Origin: Corynebacterium glucuronolyticum DSM 44120
GTDB lineage: Bacteria > Actinomycetota > Actinomycetes > Mycobacteriales > Mycobacteriaceae
Direction: 5' to 3'
DNA length: 64,000 nt
Assembly: GCF_030440595.1 (NCBI RefSeq)
Contig: NZ_CP047452.1
Span: 2,666,001 to 2,730,000 of the forward strand
The notes under the pieces were generated by a model that saw only the letters and a list, made by a program, of their open reading frames with translations, was not told the origin of the DNA and did no database searches. The translations under genes were made by a program, and so were the position numbers. This document shows positions 1-8,675 of this stretch, in pieces (position 1 is the stretch's first letter; each line of letters starts with the position of its first letter).

Positions 1-1324
1 CGGTCGTCGGGAAGCCGAGCCAGCTTTCGGGACCGCCAGCCTCGGCGTAGACAGCACCGATCCGACCGAAGAGGACGTGGGCGCCGGTGTCGGGCGACCA
101 GTAGGCGCGGCCGCGGCGGAAGTCCTGTGCCTTGCCACCCTTGACGTCGTACTCGTTGACCGTACAGGAACCGTAATCGCCGCTCGCGGTGGCCTCGGCG
201 ATCGCACCGACCGTGGCGCAGTCGGCGCCACGATCCTCCTTGGACAGGCCGAGGGAATCGGCGATGTACGGCCAGGCCTGCACCATCTCAAACTGCCAGT
301 ACGGCCAGGCGTGGACGCCACTTCCACGGAATTGCGAGATGACTTTCAGACCCGCCCGGTTCGCGCGATCGACGAAAGTCTGGGTGGTCATGCGGGAAAC
401 CACCTCCAGGCCGATGCCCGCCGGATTGGCCGGACCCGTCGCCACCGACCCCGGCTCGCCGAAGTCGTCCTTACCCGAACCGGAGGACACGTAGACCGTC
501 TTGCCCTTCAGCGCGTCGAGGCCGAGCTTCGGATCGTGATCAATCCACTGCTGGGATCCATCCGGGCCCCACATGGCCGTGGCATCGTAGCCACCAGCAT
601 CGGAGAGCGCGCCGCGGATGGCCAGTGGCATGCCCGGCGAGGTGGTATCCAGGTAGCCCGAGAACGAACCGACGAAGTTAAACATATCGGGACGGTGCTG
701 GGCGAGGTTCATCGCCGCCGTGCCGCCCATGGAGATGCCCGTGATGGCGCGCTGGCCGTTGGAACGGTAGCCCTGCTTCAGCACGGCCGGCAGCTCCTGG
801 GTGAGGAACGTCTCCCACTTGTAGTTTTTGCCGTTATTCTCCTTCAGCCAATCCGAGTAGAAGGAGCTTTCGCCACCAACCGGCAGGATGACGTTGACGT
901 TCTTATCCGCGAACATCTGCTCAATGTTGGTGTTGATTGTCCAGCCGTTTTCGGTGTCCAGGGCGCGCAGGCCGTCGAGAGCCCACACCTCCGGGTAGGT
1001 CTTGGCCGGGTTGGAGTACCAGTCGCGGGCGAGCAGCATCTGCACCTGGACCGGCTCGCCGGGCATGGCGGCGGACTTGATGAAGACGGCGATGCGGCGG
1101 TCGGTGATCCACTCGACGCGGTCGACGGAGACACCGTCGGGAAGCCCCTTGATCTCCGGGTAGTCCGTGCGGATCGGGGTGCGCTGGGGGACATCGTCCT
1201 GGAGGTAGTCGGAGAGTCCCGGCTGGTTAGGCACGCTCGGGAAGGAGCTTTGCGCGCCGGCGACCGGGGTGATGAGGAGGCTCAGGGCGAGCGGGTAGGC
1301 AAGATAGCGCAGTCGTGAAGACAT
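1..1324 (-). CDS. cop1: Trehalose corynomycolyltransferase with LGFP C-terminus, 3' end outside window
   Basis: An esterase-fold mycolyltransferase (antigen 85/PS1 family) that moves corynomycolates between trehalose esters and arabinogalactan in the cell envelope. About 441 codons are visible from an ATG at 1324, with AAGGAAG upstream. A signal peptide ([20 protein letters not shown]) is followed by the catalytic domain. GISMGGT holds the nucleophile, about Ser198, and HAWPYW near residue 330 fits the catalytic His. Past the esterase domain the last residues before the window edge ([13 protein letters not shown]) are an LGFP repeat, a wall-binding module found in Cop1/CmytA. The gene lies beside a second mycolyltransferase and the arabinogalactan genes, as in other corynebacteria. 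The number of LGFP repeats cannot be seen. The family assignment is secure; the exact orthologue name is inferred from domain layout and synteny. Confidence 0.88.
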   Translation of the reverse strand, partial: MSSRLRYLAYPLALSLLITPVAGAQSSFPSVPNQPGLSDYLQDDVPQRTPIRTDYPEIKGLPDGVSVDRVEWITDRRIAVFIKSAAMPGEPVQVQMLLARDWYSNPAKTYPEVWALDGLRALDTENGWTINTNIEQMFADKNVNVILPVGGESSFYSDWLKENNGKNYKWETFLTQELPAVLKQGYRSNGQRAITGISMGGTAAMNLAQHRPDMFNFVGSFSGYLDTTSPGMPLAIRGALSDAGGYDATAMWGPDGSQQWIDHDPKLGLDALKGKTVYVSSGSGKDDFGEPGSVATGPANPAGIGLEVVSRMTTQTFVDRANRAGLKVISQFRGSGVHAWPYWQFEMVQAWPYIADSLGLSKEDRGADCATVGAIAEATASGDYGSCTVNEYDVKGGKAQDFRRGRAYWSPDTGAHVLFGRIGAVYAEAGGPESWLGFPTT

Positions 1325-1515
1325 GTGAAACTTCCTTTTTAACGTTTTTTCGCAGGGCAAATTGACTCAGGAAAAACGCAGGTCCGAAAGTTCCCCTCTT
1401 CCGGCGTCTGGTTTTGACTGCCATTAAGCTTAAGTGAAACTTGAGGGTTTGTAAAAGAGACACGCGGGCGGAGCGGAAGGGGCTGGCGTACGCGGTGTCT
1501 GGCAAGAATCGAGGC

Positions 1516-1713
1516 ATGGAACTGACCTATGACGCTGAGGCCGATGCAGCGTATCTCTTGCCGACAGCTGCGAGTACCCCCTCGGAAAAGCAGGTGGTGT
1601 GTGACGTGCAGGATGGAGAGGTGATCGTGGATATCGATGCGCGGGGCACGATCATCGGGATCGAGTTCGTCTGTGCGTCGCGGATACTGCCCGAAGAGTT
1701 TCAACGGGCGTAG
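1516..1713 (+). CDS. DUF2283 family small protein
   Basis: A 65-residue protein starting at ATG 1516. The opening MELTYDAEADAAYL is the family hallmark (M-x-I-x-Y-D-x-E-x-D-A-x-Y), which supports this start over an upstream in-frame one at 1441. The core V-x-V-D-I-D-A-R-G-x-I-x-G-I-E is the second DUF2283 signature. The function of the family is unknown; small members often sit near toxin-antitoxin loci, and one lies just downstream here. No signal peptide or membrane segment is visible. It stands alone between the mycolyltransferase promoter region and the decayed antitoxin/toxin pair. Confidence 0.75.
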   Translation: MELTYDAEADAAYLLPTAASTPSEKQVVCDVQDGEVIVDIDARGTIIGIEFVCASRILPEEFQRA

Positions 1714-1770
1714 ATTACGCCCCAAGGAAGGGGTTACCAGGTGTTCATGGTCTTTTCCAGCGCAAACCCA

Positions 1771-2014
1771 TCAGCCGAGAAGATCGATGTACTTTGCTCT
1801 GGCTTTCATTGCATGGATGAAAACTTCTTCGCCGTCTACTGAAACAACGACAACGGTTTCAAGAAGTCTGGCATGGGGTATCGAACCCAAGACGTAGTTC
1901 TCCCCACTGCTCCGAACCATCATCCAGTGTTTCGACCCATAGGGAATCCGTTGCAGCCTGAAAAGCATCGCGAGCGCTGATGCCATGCTTAGTTGCAGAT
2001 TTTGCCGCTCTCAC
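1771..2014 (-). pseudogene. Frameshifted toxin-like partner of an RHH antitoxin
   Basis: Read from GTG at 2014, which overlaps the antitoxin stop by four bases (GTGA), the protein runs KHGISARDAF...ELRLGFDT and then meets a stop at 1859. The missing C-terminal half continues in the next frame as ARLLETVVVVSVDGEEVFI and HAMKARAKYIDLLG, down to 1771. Removing one C from the run of four (G4 on the plus strand, 1875-1878) restores an 80-residue protein with the junction LGFDTHARLLE. The restored protein resembles small actinobacterial toxins encoded behind ribbon-helix-helix antitoxins, which end in an IHAMKARxKYLxLL-type motif. As written the gene is broken; a homopolymer sequencing error is a real alternative. 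The in-frame ATG at 1986 would give only the C-terminal 71 residues with a wrong N-terminus. Confidence 0.68.
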
Positions 2015-2214
2015 GCAGCTGTTAAGGCAGCGATGGCTTGGCGCACGAGCTCAGACCGCGAGGGATCCCTCTCTGCAGCGAGTCGATCGAGCGACTCCAG
2101 CTCGTCCGTCGTTAGGCGAACAGCAACGACGTGCGTTGGGGCAGCGGCGCGACCACGCTTCTTTAGCTCGTCAACGTCGTAGCCCTCTTCCGCTTCCGCG
2201 ACCCACTGTTCCAA
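2011..2214 (-). CDS. Ribbon-helix-helix antitoxin-like protein
   Basis: A 67-residue protein whose C-terminal half (VVAVRLTTDELESLDRLA, then SRSELVRQAIAAL) is a CopG/MetJ-type ribbon-helix-helix: a beta strand with alternating residues, then two helices. Such proteins dimerise, bind their own promoter and neutralise the toxin encoded directly behind them. The start is uncertain. The annotated codon is TTG, and the frame is open further upstream (FVTEEQLEQW looks conserved), with only an ATT at 2241 as an earlier candidate. That upstream stretch overlaps the T-tract of the mycolyltransferase terminator, leaving no clear room for a promoter. The locus may be a relic whose 5' end was lost. Confidence is good for the fold and modest for function. 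Confidence 0.65.
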   Translation of the reverse strand: MEQWVAEAEEGYDVDELKKRGRAAAPTHVVAVRLTTDELESLDRLAAERDPSRSELVRQAIAALTAA

Positions 2215-2230
2215 CTGTTCTTCAGTGACG

Positions 2231-2267
2231 AAATAAAAAATCGGCGCACCCGAAAGGGGTGCGCCGA
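2231..2267 (-). terminator. Rho-independent terminator of the second mycolyltransferase gene
   Basis: A perfect 11-bp stem (2241-2251 with 2257-2267) around a 5-base loop, followed on the minus strand by T6-A-T3. It lies 15 bases past the stop at 2282. The T-tract runs into the possible 5' end of the RHH antitoxin. Confidence 0.85.
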
Positions 2268-2281
2268 TCAGAGTGGTTTTG

Positions 2282-3277
2282 TTACCAGGCGTTCATGACA
2301 TCGAGGATGCGGGGCTTGGTGCGGATCATCTGGTCGCGCCAGTTCATCCAGTTGTGGAGGCCGGTCTTGGGGTAGTCGGCGGTGACGTGGAGGCCGGTGG
2401 CGCGGGCCTTGGTCTCCCAGAGGGTCGTCGAGTAGGCGGAGAACCACTCGAGGAGGGCACCGGAGATCTTCTGGCCGGTGGGATAGCCGGCATCGGCAGG
2501 GCCGGGGATGCCGGGGCCGGCGGAGATGTAGACGTCCGTGTTCTTTAGGCCGCCCATGTTCCAGAAGGGATCGTTCTCGAAGCGGCGGGGGTTGATGGTG
2601 GAACCGTACATCGTGAGGATGTTGAAGCCACCGACGTCGAGAAGCGCGAGGCGGAGCAGGGACTGCATGCCCGGCAGGGTCGTGGTGAGGTAGCCGGACC
2701 AGCTGATGGCCTGGCGGAACTGGTCGGGGTGCTTGGCGGCGAGCGAAATGGCTGCGGTGGCGCCCATGGACAGGCCGGCGATGGAGTTGTTGTTGCGCGC
2801 GACACCGAAGTTCGTCTCCAGGTAAGAGGGCAGCTCCTGGGTGAGGAAGGTCTCCCAGCGGTACTTCACGGGCTGTTTGAAGTTGAAGGTGGCTGGGCCG
2901 TCCCAGTCAGAGTAGAAGGAACCGGCACCGCCGGCGGGCATGACGAGGGTGATGTTGGAATCGACGAAGAGCTCCGCCGCGTTCACATCGGTGGTCCAGG
3001 CGGAGCGGTCCGGGAGGGCGCGCATGCCGTCGAGAAGATAGAGGCCTGCGTTGCCGCCGCGGATGGCTGGCTGGATATGGACGGGGATGTGCTTTTCCAT
3101 GGACGGGGACCAGACGGTGCAGTACTGGACCCAGTTTTGTGCCCGGTCCCACTCGCACTGGCCGGTGGAATCGTTGCGCAACCAGTCACGGTTCGCGGCC
3201 TGGGCGGCCGGCGTCACGGTAACGGCCAACACAAAGGCCATGATCGCCGCGACGGCGCGTCGCATCAACTTCCTCAT
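2282..3277 (-). CDS. cmt2: Trehalose corynomycolyltransferase (short, no LGFP)
   Basis: A 331-residue secreted mycolyltransferase of the antigen 85 family, transferring corynomycolic acid to trehalose or arabinogalactan outside the membrane. It has a cleavable signal peptide (VLAVTVTPAAQA, cleavage near residue 27), the nucleophile elbow GLSMGA (Ser170) and a C-terminal catalytic-His segment GLHNW (His308). It has two Cys residues near positions 41 and 53 and no LGFP tail, unlike its neighbour at the window start. A strong GGAGGAG site precedes ATG 3277. It lies downstream of aftB in the same direction and ends at a clear terminator, matching the cop1-cmt2-aftB-ubiA order known in corynebacteria. 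Confidence 0.9.
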   Translation of the reverse strand: MRKLMRRAVAAIMAFVLAVTVTPAAQAANRDWLRNDSTGQCEWDRAQNWVQYCTVWSPSMEKHIPVHIQPAIRGGNAGLYLLDGMRALPDRSAWTTDVNAAELFVDSNITLVMPAGGAGSFYSDWDGPATFNFKQPVKYRWETFLTQELPSYLETNFGVARNNNSIAGLSMGATAAISLAAKHPDQFRQAISWSGYLTTTLPGMQSLLRLALLDVGGFNILTMYGSTINPRRFENDPFWNMGGLKNTDVYISAGPGIPGPADAGYPTGQKISGALLEWFSAYSTTLWETKARATGLHVTADYPKTGLHNWMNWRDQMIRTKPRILDVMNAW

Positions 3278-3338
3278 ATAAAACTCCTCCGGTATCTTTT
3301 ATTTGTCACACACTATATCGGTAGGCACCCACGAAGCG

Positions 3339-5147
3339 TTACTCCCAAGTGAGAAAAGTCTGCGGATGGGTATCGTCACCCCAGCGGATCGGCCAAACAA
3401 TGGTCGCGTCCTTTTCCACCGGCTTGTCGGCGTAATCCTCCAGATCGTGCGACACCTCGAGGGTGCGGCCGTTCTTCAGAGCCCACTTCATGTTGTCGAA
3501 GAACCGCTGCGGCGTGAGCGGGGCCTTGTAGGTTGCGGCGAGGTCCACGAGATCAGAGGTGAACAGGGCATCGCGGGCGGCCGGAACCTTCTCCGGCTGG
3601 GCGAACGGCGGGAGGCGGTGAACGTCGGAGGCGCTGGCCGCCAGCTGCCAGTATTCGGGCAGGTACTTATCGTGGCCGATGCGCGCCCCCTCGAGGCGTG
3701 GCCCGCGGGCGGCCAGCGGGGTGGAGAGGCCGATGGTATCCAGAACGCGGACGTTGAGCGGGGCGTTCATGCTCGTCATGCCCATGTTGGTGTAGTAGAT
3801 GGTGATCGGGATGGAATCCATCTGGTGGGTGTAGGCCGGGGCGGACTCGCGCACCATGCGGGGCACGGTGATCCAGCCGAACTCTTCCGGATCCTTGTTT
3901 TTCAGGATCGGCATGAGCATGCCTGTGGGCTGGGAGAAGGCTTCCTCAAGAGCCTCCGTGTAGCCGCTCATGCGGTCTGCCTTGAGGAAGTCCGTGGCTG
4001 TGAGCATCGGGTCCTCGACGGTGTGGTGAGTAATCCGCAGCCAGAAGGCGCGCTCGTCGACGATGTTCAGGGTGGACGGGTCGTCGTTGTAGTACCAGTG
4101 GTAGCCGTTGACGGAGACGACGATCGCCCACACGGCCACGGCCGCGGGGATAATCGCCTCGATGATATGGCGCACCGGCAGCACCCACACCGGCTGCAGC
4201 ATCGCGTAGAGCGGCAGCAGGAGCATCCGGCCGTGCATGAAATCGCCGCCGACGCGGACGACGTAGAGCACGTGGATGGCACCGCAGACGAGCATGAGGA
4301 TGACGACCATCGAGCGGGAGCGCAGATCGAACCGGCTCGGCCGACGCACGACGGCGAGGATGCCACCGGCCACGACCAGCGCCAGGACGAGCCAGAGGTT
4401 ATAGGCATCCGTTAGGTCCCGGACGTATTTCCAGCCCTGCTCCCACATGGCACCGGAGGCGGACTTCGCCACCGCCGTGTGCGGCACGAGGAGACCGTAG
4501 TAGCCCATCCGGAAAATCTCGTAGCCCAGCGGCACCGGTAGTGCCACGGCGATGAGCTTCCACGTCGGGCGGGCGGCGAACAGCAGCAAACCGATGAAGG
4601 CGCCATAGAGAGCTAGCTCGGGGCGGACGAGCCAGGACAGCCCCGCCCAGAAGGCGAGGAGGTAGGTGATGTACTCGGCGTCGGAGGACGCCCAGCGGAG
4701 GAGGAGCGCCCAGGCGACGGCGATCCAGAAAATGCACAGTCCCCATTCGAGGCCCGAGGTGAAGAAGTCGCGGGCCGGGGGCAGCGCCAGGTAGACGAGG
4801 GCACCGACGGGGAGAACGAAGGATCCCCAGTGCATGCGGGCGGACGCCCACGTGGAGATCGCCACAGCAGCGACCGAAAGCCCGAGGGCTAACCAGAGGG
4901 CGATGATCTCCAGCCGGGCGTCGGAAAGCAAACTGAAAGCATAGATGAGGTACTGCCAGAGCGTTGACGTGTTGGCCTCGACGCGCTCGCCGGCGTTGAA
5001 GACGGGGCCGTGGCCGGCTAGGAGGTTGCGGACGGTGCGCAGGACGATGAGACCGTCGTCCGACATCCAGCGGCGCATCCAGCCCCAGATGCCCGTGCAG
5101 ACAGCGAGAACGACGACGAGGAGGCTAGCTTCGACCTTGCGGATCAT
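3339..5147 (-). CDS. aftB: Arabinofuranosyltransferase AftB
   Basis: A polytopic GT-C glycosyltransferase that adds the terminal beta-1,2-arabinofuranose residues to arabinan, using decaprenyl-phosphoarabinose outside the membrane. From ATG 5147 it is 602 residues, usual for the family: about ten membrane segments in the first two thirds, then a soluble extracytoplasmic C-terminal domain. The first external loop holds the acidic residues typical of GT-C enzymes (RRWMSDDGLIVLR). I chose this start because the upstream in-frame codon at 5204 lies inside ubiA, while 5147 sits five bases past the ubiA stop at 5153. The gene is probably co-transcribed with ubiA, the PAP2 gene and glfT2. Confidence 0.88.
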   Translation of the reverse strand: MIRKVEASLLVVVLAVCTGIWGWMRRWMSDDGLIVLRTVRNLLAGHGPVFNAGERVEANTSTLWQYLIYAFSLLSDARLEIIALWLALGLSVAAVAISTWASARMHWGSFVLPVGALVYLALPPARDFFTSGLEWGLCIFWIAVAWALLLRWASSDAEYITYLLAFWAGLSWLVRPELALYGAFIGLLLFAARPTWKLIAVALPVPLGYEIFRMGYYGLLVPHTAVAKSASGAMWEQGWKYVRDLTDAYNLWLVLALVVAGGILAVVRRPSRFDLRSRSMVVILMLVCGAIHVLYVVRVGGDFMHGRMLLLPLYAMLQPVWVLPVRHIIEAIIPAAVAVWAIVVSVNGYHWYYNDDPSTLNIVDERAFWLRITHHTVEDPMLTATDFLKADRMSGYTEALEEAFSQPTGMLMPILKNKDPEEFGWITVPRMVRESAPAYTHQMDSIPITIYYTNMGMTSMNAPLNVRVLDTIGLSTPLAARGPRLEGARIGHDKYLPEYWQLAASASDVHRLPPFAQPEKVPAARDALFTSDLVDLAATYKAPLTPQRFFDNMKWALKNGRTLEVSHDLEDYADKPVEKDATIVWPIRWGDDTHPQTFLTWE

Positions 5148-5152
5148 GGTGC

Positions 5153-6154
5153 CTAGAGGACCGCCGGGGTGATGTAGACGGCGAGGACGATGCAGACAAG
5201 CCACGCCACGGCGAGAAGCTGCAGCGTGCGGTCCGTCAGCGCCAGCTCATCCGGGGCACCACCGTCGCCACGGTCAACGTCGGCGGCGTAGCGGAGGATC
5301 GCGATGGTGAACGGAACCATGGAGATCTGGTACCAGATCGCGCCGGCAGAACCCGCCTGGCGGGCGGCCTCAGCCATCTCGAAGCCCCACAGGGAGTAGC
5401 TCATGACCACGGCCGTTGCCGACAGCGTCCAGACGAAGCGCAGGTACGTATCCGTGTAACCGGCCAGCGACTTGCGGATCTTCGCGCCCGTCTCGCGGGC
5501 GAGGATGAGCTCCGCGTAGCGCTTGCCGGAGGCCATGAACAGCGAGCCGAAGGCCGCGACGATGAGGAACCACTGCGACAGGTCGATGGAGGCGGCGACA
5601 CCACCGGCCATCGCCCGCAGCATGAAGCCCGAGCTGACCAGGGCGATGTCCAGCACCGGCTGGTGCTTCCAGCCGAAGCAGTAGCCCAGCTGGAGGGCGA
5701 TGTAGATGGCGACGACGATGGCCAGTGAGCTGCCCGCCGTGGCGAGGAAGGAGACGCCGATCGCCGCGACGATGAGCACCACCGCCATGACGTAGGCGAG
5801 GTTCACCGGCAGCACGCCGGCGGCGATCGGGCGGAAGCGTTTGGTCGGGTGCTGGCGGTCGGACTCCACGTCGCGCGCGTCGTTGATGAGGTAGATCGAG
5901 CTGGCGGCCATGCAGAACACGGCGAACGCGATGACGATGTCGCGCAGCGTGCCGACGTTGGTGAGCGCCTCCGAGCCGGCGGCCGCGGGGGCGGCGACGA
6001 CGAGGACGTTTTTCACCCACTGCTTGGGGCGCAACGCCTTAATCATGGCATCCGGCAGGTTCTTCGGGGGGCGCTTCTTTGACGCATTCGCGCCTGAATC
6101 CACAGGTGCCTCGATGCCCTGGGTGTGCGGCTCAGAGTTAAAGTCGTCCGGCAC
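5153..6154 (-). CDS. ubiA: Decaprenyl-phosphate phosphoribosyltransferase (DPPR synthase)
   Basis: A UbiA-superfamily integral membrane prenyltransferase that condenses decaprenyl phosphate with PRPP, the committed step to decaprenyl-phosphoarabinose, the arabinan donor. It has 333 residues, with a soluble N-terminus of about 38 residues and then eight to nine membrane helices. The first Asp-rich motif is NDARDVESDR (from Asn91); the second is ADVDRGDGGAPDE near the C-terminus. It starts with GTG at 6154 and overlaps the end of the upstream PAP2 gene by 17 bases, a sign of translational coupling. Its product is used by AftB, encoded next. Confidence 0.9.
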   Translation of the reverse strand: MPDDFNSEPHTQGIEAPVDSGANASKKRPPKNLPDAMIKALRPKQWVKNVLVVAAPAAAGSEALTNVGTLRDIVIAFAVFCMAASSIYLINDARDVESDRQHPTKRFRPIAAGVLPVNLAYVMAVVLIVAAIGVSFLATAGSSLAIVVAIYIALQLGYCFGWKHQPVLDIALVSSGFMLRAMAGGVAASIDLSQWFLIVAAFGSLFMASGKRYAELILARETGAKIRKSLAGYTDTYLRFVWTLSATAVVMSYSLWGFEMAEAARQAGSAGAIWYQISMVPFTIAILRYAADVDRGDGGAPDELALTDRTLQLLAVAWLVCIVLAVYITPAVL

Positions 6155-6689
6155 GGCTCAGAATCCTTCCTACAACGTTGCTTTTACGCACGGCAACGGC
6201 CGTCGCGGCGCCAAGCAGCGCGCCAGCCGTCACGTCCGTGGGGTAGTGTACGCCGAGCACCATACGCGAAGCCATCATCGCGGGAATGCCGACGTAGACG
6301 GCCTTATTGTCGATGATCCAGCCCGTGTAGACGAGCGCTGCCGTGGTGCTCGTGGCGTGCGAGGACGGAAAGCTCAGCGCACTGGGCGTGCCGACGCCGA
6401 TCTCGATGTCCTCGCGGTGCGGGCGCGGGCGGCGCACGATGCGTTTGAGGATGACGGAGGCCGCGTGGCTGGTAAACGCTGCGGTGCCCATCTCGATCCA
6501 CGCCTTGCGGCGTGTTTTCGCGTCGAAAAGCGCGCCGGCGGCGGCGATGCCCATCCAGCCGAGCGCGTGCTCACCGAAGTGGCTCATGCCACGGGCGGTC
6601 GCTCCCAGCGCGGGCTGCAGGCTACGTGTTGCCTCTTGCAGGGCGACGAGAATATCGGACTCGCCCCACGGATCACCTTTAATCTTCAA
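6138..6689 (-). CDS. PAP2-superfamily phosphatase, probable decaprenylphosphoryl-phosphoribose phosphatase
   Basis: A 183-residue membrane phosphatase with all three PAP2 signatures: KRIVRRPRP (82-90), PSSHAT (108-113) and SRMVLGVHYPTD (141-152), with hydrophobic helices between. Its position between glfT2 and ubiA matches the actinobacterial gene proposed to dephosphorylate 5-phospho-decaprenylphosphoryl ribose before epimerisation to the arabinose donor. It overlaps glfT2 by 11 bases and ubiA by 17. The family is certain from the motifs; the substrate is inferred from the neighbourhood. Confidence 0.87.
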   Translation of the reverse strand: MKIKGDPWGESDILVALQEATRSLQPALGATARGMSHFGEHALGWMGIAAAGALFDAKTRRKAWIEMGTAAFTSHAASVILKRIVRRPRPHREDIEIGVGTPSALSFPSSHATSTTAALVYTGWIIDNKAVYVGIPAMMASRMVLGVHYPTDVTAGALLGAATAVAVRKSNVVGRILSRAGRL

Positions 6690-8577
6690 AAACCTCTCCC
6701 CATGCTTCGCGTGATGTCAACCACTCGTGGGCACCACGGTAGCGCTCACGCATTTCATCAAACCGCTGCACGACCTCCTGCTGAAGAGCATGCGACTCCT
6801 CCAGCAGCGCCTTGGCCTTGTCACGGTCACGCTTACGGTACACCACGCCGGTCCCGTCGGCGGTGGTGACCGTCGCGCCGTCGACACGCGACAGAGAGAA
6901 CCAGCGGGCCTCGATCGGCGCCCAGTTCGCCTGCGGCACGTCGTGATGCTCCTTATTCTCCTTGCTCAGGGAGTGCTTCAGCCCTTTTGCAAGCCAGATC
7001 GCCTTCTTCAGCGGCGCAAGCCTGCCACCGATGTCCTTGGTGGGGACACCCGGCGCGCCGGAGGGGCGCGGGAGATCTGCGGCGGTGGGGAGTTTCACCG
7101 CGTCGGGGTACTGCTTGCGGATGCCTGCCACCTTGGGCAGTGAGGACTCGAGGACGCGGAAAAGCTGCTCGGGACCGGCGAGGAAGTCCCGCATGGCCTC
7201 GTTTTGGATGGCGACCGTGGAGTACTCGAGGCACATGAGGTGCTTGATGGTCGCCTTCTGCATGCTGCGGAGGATCCCCTTGACGGGGCCGTCGTGGTGC
7301 AGCGCGGCGACGATGAGGCGGTTGCGGAGGTGGAAGTAGGCCTGCCAGTCGATGGCATCATCCTTGTCCGACCAGGCCATGTGCCAGATGGCAATGCCCG
7401 GCCAACTTGCCGTGGGGTAGCCCGCCTTGCCGGCGCGGATGCCGAACTCGGCGTCGTCCCACTTGATGAACAGCGGCAGCGGCTGGCCGATCTTTTCGGC
7501 GACCTCGCGCGGGTACATGCACATCCACCAACCGTTGTAGTCGACATCAATGCGGCGGTGCAGGTCGCGGGAGTTCGGGGCATCCGGCTTGTCGCCGAAC
7601 TTGCCCTGATCGCTCAAGGGGTGCTTGGCGAAGTTGTGGTCGTAGTGGACGTGCGGGGCGGAGGTCCACATGAAGGTCACCGGGTCGATGACCTCGCCCA
7701 TGGAGTGCAGGTGGCTGCGCTCCTGGAGGTTGAGCATCTGCCCGCCGACGAGCATCGGCTTTTCGGCGTAGCGGGACACGGCCAGCGCGCGGAGGATGGA
7801 GTCGGGCTCGATGGCGATGTCATCATCCATGTAGACGATGTAGGGGCTGTCCGGTGTCTTGTCCCCCAGCGCCTCGAACATGATGCGCGAGTATCCTCCG
7901 GAGCCGCCGAGGTTGCCCTGGCGGAACTCGAAGAAGCGGTCGCCGAAGTGCTCGGTGATCTCCTGATAGCCGGGCTCGTCGGCGGGGTGCTTCGTGCCCT
8001 GGTCGGGCATGATGATCGCGTCGACGACTTTGTCTACCTCGGGATCCTCCGCCAGCGCGTAGAGGGCGGCGACGGCATCCTGCGGCCGGTTGAACGTGGG
8101 GATACCCACGGTGACCTTGGCTTCTCCGGCGTGTTCGGCGGGCTCGCGGGGCGCCCACCATTCGGCGGAGACGATGCGGCAGTCCGATTCGGCGGTGATG
8201 TCGAACCACAGCCAGCCGCCGTCTTCGAATGGGGCGAGGGAGAGCTCGAATTCGTGGACGCCGTCTTCGACGAGTTCACCGCCGAGGCTGATGCGGGCAC
8301 CGTCGATTTTTGAGCGGTAGCATTCCACACGCGCTGCGCCTTCCACCTCGATGCGGAGGATGACGGACTCGAGGACAGTCCAGCGCCGCCAGTAGGAGGC
8401 GGGGAAGGCGCCGAAGTAGGTTTCGAAGCTGACTTCTTCGCCTGCGGGGATGGTGAGGCTGAAGCGGTCACTCCAGCGGCACCCTCCTTCTTCTAAGAGG
8501 TACAGACTGCGTACGTCTTTCGGTTCTCCCCGGCGCGGGAGAAGTACCCGCTGGAGGCGCTCTACTGCCTTAGTCAT
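6679..8577 (-). CDS. glfT2: Galactofuranosyltransferase GlfT2
   Basis: A bifunctional GT2-family enzyme that polymerises galactan with alternating beta-1,5 and beta-1,6 galactofuranose on the cytoplasmic face, using UDP-galactofuranose made by Glf. From ATG 8577 it has 632 residues, close to family length. An N-terminal beta-rich domain (to about 160) is followed by the GT-A core, opened by VTVGIPTFNRP. YIVYMDDD near residue 250 is the metal-binding DDD motif, and WHMAWSDKDD near 395 carries the His and acidic pair of the active site. The longer in-frame start at 8667 would add 30 unlikely residues reaching into the promoter of the divergent gene. It heads the glfT2-PAP2-ubiA-aftB run with overlapping ends. 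Confidence 0.92.
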   Translation of the reverse strand: MTKAVERLQRVLLPRRGEPKDVRSLYLLEEGGCRWSDRFSLTIPAGEEVSFETYFGAFPASYWRRWTVLESVILRIEVEGAARVECYRSKIDGARISLGGELVEDGVHEFELSLAPFEDGGWLWFDITAESDCRIVSAEWWAPREPAEHAGEAKVTVGIPTFNRPQDAVAALYALAEDPEVDKVVDAIIMPDQGTKHPADEPGYQEITEHFGDRFFEFRQGNLGGSGGYSRIMFEALGDKTPDSPYIVYMDDDIAIEPDSILRALAVSRYAEKPMLVGGQMLNLQERSHLHSMGEVIDPVTFMWTSAPHVHYDHNFAKHPLSDQGKFGDKPDAPNSRDLHRRIDVDYNGWWMCMYPREVAEKIGQPLPLFIKWDDAEFGIRAGKAGYPTASWPGIAIWHMAWSDKDDAIDWQAYFHLRNRLIVAALHHDGPVKGILRSMQKATIKHLMCLEYSTVAIQNEAMRDFLAGPEQLFRVLESSLPKVAGIRKQYPDAVKLPTAADLPRPSGAPGVPTKDIGGRLAPLKKAIWLAKGLKHSLSKENKEHHDVPQANWAPIEARWFSLSRVDGATVTTADGTGVVYRKRDRDKAKALLEESHALQQEVVQRFDEMRERYRGAHEWLTSREAWGEVFED

Positions 8578-8675
8578 GCCACATCCTTTGAACACGTATA
8601 TTAACTCTCGCCCAATCCTAGTGCCCCGCCCAAATGCTATGGAGTTTCCGCGCCGATGGGTTACCATTAACCATT

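Noticed and set aside
77..1318. 413-codon plus-strand frame at the window start
   Set aside because: Opposite to the mycolyltransferase, whose catalytic motifs and signal peptide are clear.
1771..1986. Intact 71-residue toxin from ATG 1986
   Set aside because: The conserved N-terminal half is in another frame from GTG 2014; the ATG frame is only the tail after a frameshift.
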